From Bacteroidales bacterium (lineage in GTDB: Bacteria > Bacteroidota > Bacteroidia > Bacteroidales > JAADGE01), in assembly GCA_029934705.1 (NCBI GenBank), contig JAOZLS010000003.1, positions 1 through 39,706 of the forward strand: a stretch of 39,706 nt of DNA, read 5' to 3'. A program made the translations under genes and the position numbers. Each line of letters begins with the position of its first letter. Position 1 is the stretch's first letter. The notes beneath the pieces were generated by a model. The model was not told the DNA's origin. It searched no databases and worked only from the letters and a program-made list of their open reading frames with translations. Of this stretch, positions 7,279 through 14,914 are shown one piece after another.

Positions 7279-8613
7279 ATGAAAAAGCAAACATATATAT
7301 ATAGTGTCTTCGAAAGATTTTGGCATTGGTCTCAAGCATTACTAATCTTCTTTTTAATGCTTACAGGTTTTGAAGTACATAGCTCATTTGAACTATTTGG
7401 CTTTGAGAGCTCAGTTGAATGGCATAACACAGCAGGTTGGGCATTTCTAGTTTTAATTATATTTGCCATATTTTGGCATTTTACAACAGGAGAATGGAAA
7501 CAATATATTCCGACATTAGAACTTGTAAAAGCTCAAATAAATTATTACATTTTTGGTATATTTAAAGGAGCACCCCACCCTACTCACAAAACTAGACACA
7601 CTAAATTTAACCCATTACAACGACTTATTTATTTAGGACTTAAATTATTAGTAATTCCAATACAAGTTGTAACTGGTTTTATTTATCTTTCCTACATGCA
7701 CCCTGAACACTCAGTTGGTGCAGGGAATATAGAATTTATTGCAATTTTACATACAATTGGTGCTTTTGCATTAATAGCATTTGTTATTGCACACGTATAT
7801 TTAACTACTACTGGCGAAAAAGTTTTTATGAGCATAAAAGCAATGCTTACTGGTTGGGAGGTTGTTGATGTAGATGAAAAAGAAGAATATATTACAAACA
7901 TGAAGCAAGCAGTAGAGCATAGTACTGCAGGTTATTATAGACTTGACAATGAAGGTATTTTAACACAGGTAAACAAAGCTTGGTTAGAGATATATGGATT
8001 TAACAAAAAAGAAGATGTTGTTGGAAACCATTACAGTGCAACAAGAGATGAAAAACAAGTTAAAGTTTTAAAAAGCATTGTTGATAGAGTACTAGAGGGT
8101 GAAAAAATAATTGGACAACATGTTGTTAGAAAAAATAAAGATGGTAGCATTGGACAACACATTCTATCGGCAAACCCTATTGTTGAAAACGGCAAAACAG
8201 TTGGTTTAGAGGGTTTCATACTTGATATTACTGATATGGGTAAGGACTCGCAACACATGTATTCAGCAATAAGAAATAGTAGTGCAGGTTATTATAGAAT
8301 AAATGCCAAAGGTTATTTTGAAGAAGTAAATGAAGCTTGGTTAAAAATTTACAAGTGTGATGATAAATCTAATGTTATTAATCAACATTACTCAATAACA
8401 AGAAATCCTGAGAATGCAAAAGAGCTAGATGCAGTTGTTGAAAAAGTATTAAACGGAGGAAGTATTGCTAGTAAATTAGCCATCAGAAAATGTAAGGATG
8501 GTACAGTAGGAAAGCATATTCTTTCTGCAAATCCTGTTTACAAAAAAGACAAGATTGTTGGAATGGAAGGTTTTATTATTGATGTTACACTTGAAGAAGA
8601 AAAGAGTATCTAA
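7279..8613 (+). CDS. Cytochrome b (thiosulfate-reductase/b561 type) fused to two PAS domains
   Basis: A 444-aa protein. Residues 1-195 form a four-helix di-heme cytochrome b of the Ni/Fe-hydrogenase/thiosulfate reductase type, with candidate heme ligands H16 (FWHW), H49, H158 and H172. Residues 205-318 and 325-437 are two tandem PAS domains that are clear duplicates: compare SAGYYRLDNEGILTQVNKAW with SAGYYRINAKGYFEEVNEAW. No kinase, cyclase, methyl-accepting or HTH output domain follows, and the protein ends after the second PAS. It starts 50 bp after the octaheme cytochrome gene, so the pair probably forms a quinol-to-periplasm electron branch. The PAS domains would sit in the cytoplasm and could sense redox state or bind a partner. 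The architecture is clear; the role of the PAS pair is inference. Confidence 0.88.
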   Translation: MKKQTYIYSVFERFWHWSQALLIFFLMLTGFEVHSSFELFGFESSVEWHNTAGWAFLVLIIFAIFWHFTTGEWKQYIPTLELVKAQINYYIFGIFKGAPHPTHKTRHTKFNPLQRLIYLGLKLLVIPIQVVTGFIYLSYMHPEHSVGAGNIEFIAILHTIGAFALIAFVIAHVYLTTTGEKVFMSIKAMLTGWEVVDVDEKEEYITNMKQAVEHSTAGYYRLDNEGILTQVNKAWLEIYGFNKKEDVVGNHYSATRDEKQVKVLKSIVDRVLEGEKIIGQHVVRKNKDGSIGQHILSANPIVENGKTVGLEGFILDITDMGKDSQHMYSAIRNSSAGYYRINAKGYFEEVNEAWLKIYKCDDKSNVINQHYSITRNPENAKELDAVVEKVLNGGSIASKLAIRKCKDGTVGKHILSANPVYKKDKIVGMEGFIIDVTLEEEKSI

Positions 8614-8635
8614 TTATAATCACGAACAAAACTTT

Positions 8636-8667
8636 AAAAAGCCAGAGACTAACTCTGGCTTTTTTTA
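8636..8667. terminator. Bidirectional terminator between cytochrome b and superoxide reductase
   Basis: The stem GCCAGAG/CTCTGGC with loop ACTAA is flanked by an A-run on the left and a T-run on the right. It can end the plus-strand cytochrome operon and the convergent minus-strand gene. Confidence 0.85.
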
Positions 8668-8689
8668 TGTTTAATGAAATATTATATTT

Positions 8690-9190
8690 TTATTCATAAT
8701 GAACACTACTTTCCCAAATTCCGTGAATATTGCAACCTAATACAATTTTTACAACATCGCCATTTTTTAAAGGTGCAAAAAAATCTTGTTTGTTACTTCC
8801 TTCTCCATTTTGTATTTCAATATGCTTATATTGTTCTCCATTAATAAACAATGTCATAAAATCAATCCAATGTTCTTCTACTGATGGATGAACAATTCCA
8901 GCAGAACCAACTAATACATTTATTACAACATAGCCTTTCTCGTCTTTTTCGCCAAATGTAATATCAGGAGTATGCTTATTCTCAAAGTCTGTTACATTAT
9001 TATAATCAGAAATTGTTATAGTATCCCTATTTATAATTAACTCTTCTCTTATTTTTTTTATAATCTCAGTTTTTTGCACAGTATCTGCTACCACATCTGT
9101 ATTTTCATCGCCATGCTCACAGCAACTATTTAAACTAAATACTGTTACCAGCATTACCGATGTTCCGAATAAAATTTTCTTTATACTCAT
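8690..9190 (-). CDS. Exported lipoprotein superoxide reductase (desulfoferrodoxin/neelaredoxin-like)
   Basis: A 166-aa protein. Residues 1-23 form a lipoprotein signal with lipobox LNSC (C23). The C-terminal hundred residues match the superoxide reductase fold, and all five ligands of the Fe(His)4Cys centre are present: H73 (NKHTP), H101 (VHP), H107 (EEHW), C153 and H156 (GCNIHG). K72, next to the first ligand, is also conserved. Superoxide reductase reduces superoxide to peroxide without making oxygen, a defence typical of anaerobes. Most members are cytosolic; a lipid-anchored one would act at the envelope. A linker of about 45 residues separates lipobox and domain. The next gene upstream on this strand has its own terminator, so this is probably monocistronic. 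Confidence 0.85.
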   Translation of the reverse strand: MSIKKILFGTSVMLVTVFSLNSCCEHGDENTDVVADTVQKTEIIKKIREELIINRDTITISDYNNVTDFENKHTPDITFGEKDEKGYVVINVLVGSAGIVHPSVEEHWIDFMTLFINGEQYKHIEIQNGEGSNKQDFFAPLKNGDVVKIVLGCNIHGIWESSVHYE

Positions 9191-9216
9191 TTTTAATTAT
9201 TTTAAGTTAGAAAACA

Positions 9217-9248
9217 CAAAGTTATTATAAAGTATTGTTTTACATCAA
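9217..9248 (-). promoter_or_regulatory. Bacteroidetes-type promoter of the superoxide reductase gene
   Basis: On the minus strand TTG (9248-9246) is followed after 21 bp by TAACTTTG (9224-9217), matching TAnnTTTG. The -33 element overlaps the small palindrome CAATTG, a possible regulator contact. Confidence 0.5.
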
Positions 9249-9280
9249 TTGTCCCGTTTTTTTTATTAATCTAATTGAAA

Positions 9281-9306
9281 TAAAAAAAACCAGAGAATAT
9301 CTCTGG
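9281..9306 (-). terminator. Terminator of the 229-aa unknown gene
   Basis: The stem CCAGAGA/TCTCTGG with loop ATA is followed, on the minus strand, by a run of eight T. It lies just after the stop of the gene ending at 9335. Confidence 0.8.
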
Positions 9307-9334
9307 CTTTCTATTATATTTCAATAAATACGGA

Positions 9335-10024
9335 CTATTCTATTCTTGCCCATTGTGTTTTAATTTCACTTTGCAACTGTACAAGATGTTCTTTATTAAA
9401 GCTTTTAGAATAAATTCTTATGAAATCAAAAATTCCTTCTTCATTATATAATGTAAACTGAGCTGCATCAAATAAAGGTAGTTGTTTTGAATTTCTAACA
9501 TTTTTAATCATACAAGTAAATTTTTTCCAACTTAATTTATCTTGAACAGCTATATAGAAGAAAAAATCATCTGATCCTGAATAAATATCATCAGATAAAG
9601 GTTCAATAACTGCAAACTTTCGTACCTGAATGCGACTAGTGTACGGTTTTACAGTAGTTGTTTTCAAAAACTCAATTCCAGATTCCTCAATATATATTAA
9701 TAAGTCGTCTATTTTTGTTACATCACTAATAATTATTGCTATACAAGGAGTCATCTTATTTAAAAGACGTAAATGAGAATAATTCATGCTAAAGTCAAAA
9801 TCAACTTTGGCTTTTATTTCCATATTTAATCTTACAACCCTATTTTCAATACATTCATTTGACGACTTAATCATCAAAAATATTTTTTCGGGCACCTCCA
9901 TTCCTTTCCTGTTAGAAGAGTAATAACCTGGAAAAGGCATTTCACTTCTTAATACTAATCCCTTACTACATACAGTACAAACATTTAATTGTTCTTCTTT
10001 TTCAATACAGCCTAGTCCTTTCAT
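9335..10024 (-). CDS. Unrecognised 229-aa protein with an N-terminal CxxC
   Basis: I do not recognise the family. The protein is soluble, without signal peptide or membrane helix. It starts MKGLGCIEKEEQLNVCTVCSKGL, giving C6, C16 and C19, so the N-terminus could bind zinc or an Fe-S cluster or act in redox chemistry. The rest is a mixed alpha/beta sequence with hydrophobic strands such as PCIAIIISDV and FFFYIAVQD and no catalytic motif that I can name. It lies divergent from a Crp/Fnr regulator across a 176-bp region with operator-like repeats, and next to superoxide reductase, so a role in the redox response is a guess from context. It has its own terminator and looks monocistronic. Confidence 0.75.
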   Translation of the reverse strand: MKGLGCIEKEEQLNVCTVCSKGLVLRSEMPFPGYYSSNRKGMEVPEKIFLMIKSSNECIENRVVRLNMEIKAKVDFDFSMNYSHLRLLNKMTPCIAIIISDVTKIDDLLIYIEESGIEFLKTTTVKPYTSRIQVRKFAVIEPLSDDIYSGSDDFFFYIAVQDKLSWKKFTCMIKNVRNSKQLPLFDAAQFTLYNEEGIFDFIRIYSKSFNKEHLVQLQSEIKTQWARIE

Positions 10025-10096
10025 ATTTTATAAATTATATATGTGTATAAATACTAATGTTTTTGCAAATATTAATTATGTAACTAAATTAACGAT

Positions 10097-10131
10097 AATT
10101 CTAAATATTAACAAATTTAATTCTAAATATT
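10097..10131. repeat. 13-bp direct repeat in the crp/fnr divergent promoter region
   Basis: AATTCTAAATATT occurs at 10097-10109 and again at 10119-10131. The repeats are 22 bp apart, about two helical turns, so a dimeric or cooperative regulator could bind both on one face. The second copy directly abuts the palindromic operator. Confidence 0.5.
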
Positions 10132-10147
10132 TTACAAAACCTTGTAA
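10132..10147. promoter_or_regulatory. Palindromic operator TTACAA-N4-TTGTAA upstream of the Crp/Fnr gene
   Basis: This is a perfect inverted repeat with 6-bp arms and a 4-bp spacer, the geometry of Fnr/Dnr/Crp sites. It overlaps the place where the -33 element should be for the -7 box at 10157, which suggests autorepression by the gene 54 bp downstream. Confidence 0.6.
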
Positions 10148-10156
10148 TAAAATAAG

Positions 10157-10164
10157 TACCTTTG
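10157..10164 (+). promoter_or_regulatory. -7 promoter element of the Crp/Fnr gene
   Basis: TACCTTTG is a perfect match to TAnnTTTG, 36 bp before the ATG. TTTACA, 26 bp upstream, could serve as a degenerate -33 element. Confidence 0.55.
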
Positions 10165-10200
10165 TATTAAATAAAACATTTATAATATAATTATACCTTC

Positions 10201-10890
10201 ATGCCCAGATTATCAAAACCAGAAAGTTGTAGTAGATGCCCATATAGATGGAAATACATGGACTTGTTAGGACTACCAAATATAGATAAAATCCAAAACA
10301 ATTGCATTATTATTAAATTTAAAAAAGGAGAAACAATTTGCAAGCAAGGTACAGAAGTTACTCATGCATTATATTTGGCAAAAGGTGTTGTAAAATTATA
10401 TATTGAAGGGAAAAAGAATTTAATTCTAAAATTAATTAAAGGAGGAAGTTACATTGACCTACAAACTTTATTTGGCGACAAAAGATACAAATACTCGGTA
10501 GTTGCAACTGAAGAAAGTATGGTTTGTATGACTCCTATTGATTTAATGTTAGATTTAGCAAAAGAAAACTCTGAATTCCTATTTGAATTAACAAAAACAA
10601 TAAGCAATACTACTAACTTTGTATATCAAAAAATAAGTGATTTAAATAGGAAGCACCTTCGTGGACGACTTGCTGACACATTAATTTATCTTTCTGAAGA
10701 GATATACATGTCCAACAATTTTCACTTAACATTAACAAGAAACGAATTAGCAGAATTCTCATCTATGTCTATGGAAAATGCGGTTCGTATTTTAACTGAA
10801 TTTCGAAAAGACGAAATAATTAGTTTGAACGGACGAGAAATGGAAATAATTCACCCCGAAATGCTTGCTAGGATTAGTGAACTTGGATAA
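10201..10890 (+). CDS. Crp/Fnr family transcriptional regulator with four cysteines
   Basis: A 229-aa regulator. A cyclic-nucleotide-type beta-barrel spans about residues 30-120 (FKKGETICKQGTEVTHALYLAKGVVKLYIEG), followed by a dimer helix and a winged helix-turn-helix at about 155-225 with recognition helix SMSMENAVRIL. Cysteines are at 10, 13, 35 and 47. The pair C10-x2-C13 in SCSRCPYRW resembles the N-terminal cysteines of Fnr proteins that hold an oxygen- or NO-sensitive [4Fe-4S] cluster, though the spacing is not that of E. coli Fnr. Its promoter carries a Crp/Fnr-type palindrome, which suggests autoregulation. Neighbours (superoxide reductase, anaerobic respiratory operons) fit a sensor of anoxia, NO or redox state. 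Family firm, ligand unknown. Confidence 0.88.
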   Translation: MPRLSKPESCSRCPYRWKYMDLLGLPNIDKIQNNCIIIKFKKGETICKQGTEVTHALYLAKGVVKLYIEGKKNLILKLIKGGSYIDLQTLFGDKRYKYSVVATEESMVCMTPIDLMLDLAKENSEFLFELTKTISNTTNFVYQKISDLNRKHLRGRLADTLIYLSEEIYMSNNFHLTLTRNELAEFSSMSMENAVRILTEFRKDEIISLNGREMEIIHPEMLARISELG

Positions 10891-10905
10891 AGAGAAAAAC
10901 TTTCC

Positions 10906-11928
10906 CTACATTAATATATAGCCAACTGTTTTTAATTCTTTAATTGTACCGTCAGGCATTAGTATTTCTACATTTTTGATATAAAAATTACTTCCTTCTG
11001 TTAAATTCCTTATAAAATTTATTTGATGAGGAGTAAAGTTTTCAGAACTCGACGATTTGCCAGCATTCCCTATATAAACATCCGAAATAATAAAACTTTT
11101 AATTTTGTATTTATCACTAGGAATGTTTTCATGAAACATAAGAGATAAACAGCCTGCAAGCAATACTTGGTCTTTAGAAATTAAACCTCCAGGGTTACTT
11201 TGAATAGATATATAAGGTACAGGAAGTTCTTTTACAACAAATTCTTTTGATAATTCCTCTACTATATTATTTGAACTATCTTTAACTACAGCTTTTATTG
11301 TAACAACACCCAATGTATCAGCTATAAAATAGAAAGCTCCTTCGCTGTATTCCAAACGCCCAGTGTTAGCGGTAACAGTTTGTTTATATGAATCATCTAT
11401 TAAAGATTCTATTATTAACTTGTTTTTCATTCCCATAAATAATGCTTCCTTTGGTAAAAAAGCATTTTTATCTGGCAATTCAATTTCGGTAGTATCGCCT
11501 ATTATTAATGATAAAACTCCAACGGCACAGCCAGACTTCCCTTCTATAAAAGATAACAGAATATCATAAGAGCCACTTCGCCGACAATAAAACTCAAATG
11601 ATTGTTTATACTCTTGTGTTTTTAAATTAAGTGTACTTCCTTTTAGTTTACTATTTTTAAATAGCTGAAGCACTACCCTACCCTCATACTCTCGGGCGTT
11701 GGCAACATTAAATTTATATTTGTATCCGGCCTTTAAAAAGGTAGAGTATTTGGCGACTCGCACTGGTTGAGAGGTTTTTGTTTTATCAAATTTTACTTTA
11801 AATTCTTTTAAAAATAAAACATCTTCGCCTGAATTGCTTACTGCAATTTGAACTAATGAATCGTTGCATTGAGAAAAAGTTTCTAAAAATGCGAACAATA
11901 ATATAGAAAATATAAAAAATTTCGTCAT
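10906..11928 (-). CDS. Exported stand-alone protein with GldM C-terminal-like domains
   Basis: A 340-aa protein with a signal peptide (residues 1-19, ending ETFSQC). Residues about 160-340 resemble the two C-terminal periplasmic domains of GldM: an Ig-like strand region beginning ALFMGMKNKLIIES, then the GGLISKDQVLLAG segment, the KSFIISDV strand, and an ending like the GldM terminus (MPDGTIKELKTVGYIL). GldM with GldL drives the type IX secretion/gliding motor, but it has an N-terminal membrane helix and is about 510-520 aa. Here that helix and the first periplasmic domain are missing, and an unrelated N-terminal region of about 140 residues replaces them. It is the last gene of the kinase-sigma-FecR-STN cluster, 126 bp after the STN gene. 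A role in sensing or adapting the secretion machinery is inference. Confidence 0.72.
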   Translation of the reverse strand: MTKFFIFSILLFAFLETFSQCNDSLVQIAVSNSGEDVLFLKEFKVKFDKTKTSQPVRVAKYSTFLKAGYKYKFNVANAREYEGRVVLQLFKNSKLKGSTLNLKTQEYKQSFEFYCRRSGSYDILLSFIEGKSGCAVGVLSLIIGDTTEIELPDKNAFLPKEALFMGMKNKLIIESLIDDSYKQTVTANTGRLEYSEGAFYFIADTLGVVTIKAVVKDSSNNIVEELSKEFVVKELPVPYISIQSNPGGLISKDQVLLAGCLSLMFHENIPSDKYKIKSFIISDVYIGNAGKSSSSENFTPHQINFIRNLTEGSNFYIKNVEILMPDGTIKELKTVGYILM

Positions 11929-11982
11929 AGCTTTTTATTTACTCTTAGGTGTTTCATCTGTTTATAAATTATTTAAAAGGTT

Positions 11983-12002
11983 AGATGCGACACCCGCATG
12001 CT
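11983..12002 (-). terminator. Weak hairpin between the STN gene and the GldM-like gene
   Basis: ATGCG/CGCAT with loop ACACC forms a short stem extended by AG/CT, with T-rich sequence on both sides. It could reduce readthrough from the STN gene into the GldM-like gene. Confidence 0.35.
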
Positions 12003-12054
12003 AGCTTTTTATGTGTTTACTTGTATAAAATTGCAATAATAATTTCCCTATGTG

Positions 12055-13224
12055 TTAATTCTTAATTATGGGTGTTTCATTATATCTTATTACGGTTTTT
12101 ATCATTACATTAAATCTTTTTTTACTCGTTTTAAACCATGTGTGAGACAATGAGTAATGCCAAGTGTTATTTTTCCCAAAACGATTATAACAAAGTCGCT
12201 GTCCATACTCGGTTAAAGTATTTTTTTCTTCTGAAATATTATTAAAATCGCTATTTGTAAAGTAGTTATTAAAATCATTTGGGAAAACGCCCTCAATTGC
12301 GACAAAAAAGCCATTTAACGGTAAATAAATATCATAAGACGATATATCAATTTCAAACCAAGAGCTATTACCAACGGGTTTTACAACCAAAATATCGTGA
12401 AGTAAATCTTTTCCTGGTTTATTATTTTTATCACTCTCATAAATCCTTATTCTAAAGGGTGCATAAGCATTTCCATTATCAGATAACTTATATTTTATTT
12501 TTATTATTTTTCCTTTCCTTGCTTTCTTGTTTTTAATATACAAAGCAGTTTGCTGTCCGTGTGTATCGATATACATAGAGCCTGTTACTAGTGGACTTCT
12601 GTTTCCAAACACAACTATTTTATAATTAGGTTCTATTATTTCAACTCCATCAATTTTAAATTCTTTTTTTTTAAGATAGATAATAGCATCAGTATTTAGT
12701 CTTTTTATTGGAATTTCAATTTTATTATAGCTAAAAGCATATATAATAAGAGTATCGGTACTTATATCTTTGTCTAAATCTATTTCAAATACACCTTTAC
12801 TATCTGATATAATAAATTCATTTGCATTTTTAATTTTTACTGTAGAAAAAGGAACTCCCACATTTGCCTCTCTATCAATTATTTTACCTTTATAAATTTT
12901 AGTTTGAAAAACCTTTTTTGCTTCTATTAAAATAATTTGATTTGAATAACTTATAAATCGAATACTTGTATTTGCAAAAACTGATATTAACAAGTATTTC
13001 AGCGTTTTATCTTCAACATTAATACTTACTTTTGTTTGTAATTCTGAAATATTTGAATCATAAGAAAAATCTATATTATGCTTTGTATTCAAATCTGCTA
13101 TTATATTTAATATTGATGTGTTTTTATAATTAACACTTAGCTTGGTTAATAATAAATCGCCTTGCGAATAGCAACTTTTCAGTGCAATAATGCTAAAAAG
13201 TATTATTATATTAATTTTTAGCAT
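12055..13224 (-). CDS. Secreted STN plus carboxypeptidase-regulatory-like domain protein, no TonB barrel
   Basis: A 389-aa exported protein. After the signal sequence (LKSC may even be a lipobox) comes an STN domain at about residues 28-103 (VNYKNTSILNIIADLNTKHN...), the secretin/TonB short N-terminal fold that contacts FecR-type anti-sigma factors. Residues about 113-195 are a carboxypeptidase-regulatory-like domain (YKGKIIDREANVGVPFSTVKI). Residues about 205-385 form a beta-rich, jelly-roll-like region (YAPFRIRIYESDKNNKPG) that I cannot assign. The stop codon precedes any plug or 22-strand barrel, so this is not a SusC/FecA receptor. It overlaps the fecR stop by 14 bp, implying translational coupling. 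It probably presents a surface or periplasmic signal to FecR. Confidence 0.82.
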   Translation of the reverse strand: MLKINIIILFSIIALKSCYSQGDLLLTKLSVNYKNTSILNIIADLNTKHNIDFSYDSNISELQTKVSINVEDKTLKYLLISVFANTSIRFISYSNQIILIEAKKVFQTKIYKGKIIDREANVGVPFSTVKIKNANEFIISDSKGVFEIDLDKDISTDTLIIYAFSYNKIEIPIKRLNTDAIIYLKKKEFKIDGVEIIEPNYKIVVFGNRSPLVTGSMYIDTHGQQTALYIKNKKARKGKIIKIKYKLSDNGNAYAPFRIRIYESDKNNKPGKDLLHDILVVKPVGNSSWFEIDISSYDIYLPLNGFFVAIEGVFPNDFNNYFTNSDFNNISEEKNTLTEYGQRLCYNRFGKNNTWHYSLSHTWFKTSKKRFNVMIKTVIRYNETPIIKN

Positions 13225-14194
13225 TATTTGATTTTATTATAATAACGTTATTTACAGTATCAATATTCAATTGCATTGTTATTTCTAATAATTTAAGAAT
13301 TTCGTTTATTTCTACATTTTTAAACTCTTTTGTTGTATTAAATTTTCTGTCTTTTATTGTAGCTAAAACTTTGATTTCTACTCCATAATGCTTTGATAAA
13401 TCGCTAGCAACATTTTCTAATCTAATGTTTGAAAAGGATAATTCTCCAGTTTTCCACGACATATAGTTAACATTGTAAGTGTTGTCTTTTGTAAACAAGC
13501 CCGTATTCCTATTCATAGTAACAAGCTCATTCTCAACAAGAAGACTTGAATTACCTGTGTTTACATTTGTAAATTCAACTTTACCTTTAGTCAAGTTTAA
13601 TTTAATTTCAGTTTTATTTGTTTTCAAATTAAACTGAGTTCCTAGCACACGAGTTTCGGAATTAAATGATTTTACAATAAATGGTTTTGACTTATTATGT
13701 GCTACTATAAAATAGGCTTCACCTTCAAAATCGATAAGTCTATCTTCTTCGTTAAAATCGGAATTGTAAGAAATAGTTGTATTTTTATTTAACCAAATAA
13801 CTGTACCATCGGCTAGTTCTATTTTTTTTATTTCGTCATTAGTACTAATAACGGTAGTTGCGTGATTGTTAGATAAATAAACGAACGAAAATATTGAGAT
13901 AAACAGACCTACAACCAAAACTGCTGCAATTTTATAGGCAAGTGGTGTTATATGAAATTTAGGTTTAGACTGAGTAATTTTTTCTGTAACTTTATTTAGT
14001 GCTGCCTCGGTTTTATCAGAAAAATCAGGAATAGCACTTTCTGTATTTGAAAATATTATTTTCAAATCATTATATATATTGCGGTTTTCAGCACTTTCAT
14101 TCAAAAGTTTTTTCAATAATACTTTTTCTTCTTCTAAAATTTCTTTAGAAAATTCTTTTGCTGCAAGTTCAAATATTTGATTATCGTTTTTCAT
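13211..14194 (-). CDS. FecR family anti-sigma factor
   Basis: A 327-aa protein with the FecR layout: a cytoplasmic N-terminal region of about 80 residues, one membrane helix at about 84-105 (YKIAAVLVVGLFISIFSFVYL), the FecR periplasmic beta domain (ELADGTVIWLNKNTTISYNSDF, then FEGEAYFIVAH), and a C-terminal STN-like tail (LENVASDLSKHYGVEI). FecR proteins hold an ECF sigma factor and release it when an STN-bearing outer-membrane protein signals. It lies 141 bp downstream of the sigma gene and overlaps the STN gene by 14 bp. Size and order match standard Bacteroidetes cell-surface signalling sets. Confidence 0.92.
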   Translation of the reverse strand: MKNDNQIFELAAKEFSKEILEEEKVLLKKLLNESAENRNIYNDLKIIFSNTESAIPDFSDKTEAALNKVTEKITQSKPKFHITPLAYKIAAVLVVGLFISIFSFVYLSNNHATTVISTNDEIKKIELADGTVIWLNKNTTISYNSDFNEEDRLIDFEGEAYFIVAHNKSKPFIVKSFNSETRVLGTQFNLKTNKTEIKLNLTKGKVEFTNVNTGNSSLLVENELVTMNRNTGLFTKDNTYNVNYMSWKTGELSFSNIRLENVASDLSKHYGVEIKVLATIKDRKFNTTKEFKNVEINEILKLLEITMQLNIDTVNNVIIIKSNNAKN

Positions 14195-14335
14195 ATAAGT
14201 TTTGGTTCTTCTATACTAAATTGCTGTTATAATTGTGATTTTTAAAATGAATTATTATAATAGCATTTTAGTATTAATAACTAGAACCTTTTTTTATTAA
14301 GACATTGTTTAAAATTAAAACCCTCAAAAAATAAA

Positions 14336-14893
14336 CTACGAATCGTAAAATATTTTTAAATATGGTTTAAGAATTTTCCTTATTTTTTTTAATGCTATGC
14401 CAATATGGTTTTCTACAGTTTTTTGAGAGATATTCAAATAGATAGCTATTTCTGCATAAGTCAAACCATCGTCTCGGCTAAGTGTATATACCTGAGCGGT
14501 TTTAGGTGGAAGTTGCTCAATACTTTCTTCATAAATATGCTTAAATTCCTGGGAGTTAAACTCTAGTGATTCGCCTGAAAAATGTTTTCTGTCTATAGAG
14601 TTGCTTCCATGAAACTCTCTTAGCTTTATTTTTTTTATTTCGTTAAGCGAAAGATTCTTTACCGAAGTGTAAAGGTATGATTGTAACGAAGTAATTATTT
14701 TTATCTTTTTTTTCTTTGTCCATAAATTAATAAACATGCCTTGCACAACATCTTCTGCTATATCTGCATCTTTCACATACGTGTAGGCAAAGCGGCATAA
14801 TTGAGAATAGTATTTTCTAAAAATTATGTCATAAGAATCTTTATTGCCCTCTGCTATTCTGTTAAAAAGATATATATCGTCCTTTTCTTTCAA
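14336..14893 (-). CDS. ECF RNA polymerase sigma-70 factor, Bacteroidetes type
   Basis: A 185-aa ECF sigma factor. Region 2 spans about residues 22-90 (RKYYSQLCRFAYTYVKDADIAEDVVQGMFINLW) and region 4 about 120-175 (LPPKTAQVYTLSRDDGLTYAEIAIYLNISQKTVENHI). It is of the type usually paired with FecR in Bacteroidetes. It starts 21 bp after the stop of the PAS histidine kinase gene on the same strand, so kinase and sigma factor may be co-transcribed, which is unusual for a FecR-controlled sigma factor. Confidence 0.93.
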   Translation of the reverse strand: MKEKDDIYLFNRIAEGNKDSYDIIFRKYYSQLCRFAYTYVKDADIAEDVVQGMFINLWTKKKKIKIITSLQSYLYTSVKNLSLNEIKKIKLREFHGSNSIDRKHFSGESLEFNSQEFKHIYEESIEQLPPKTAQVYTLSRDDGLTYAEIAIYLNISQKTVENHIGIALKKIRKILKPYLKIFYDS

Positions 14894-14914
14894 ATTTTGT
14901 TTTTTTAAAAAACA

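Noticed and set aside
9226-9255. Second copy of the TTACAA-N4-TTGTAA operator upstream of superoxide reductase
   Set aside because: TTACATCAATTGTCC has a spacer one base too short and a poor right half, so it is not a convincing match.
12055-13224. TonB-dependent receptor (SusC/FecA)
   Set aside because: Only the STN and carboxypeptidase-regulatory domains are present; no plug or barrel follows before the stop.
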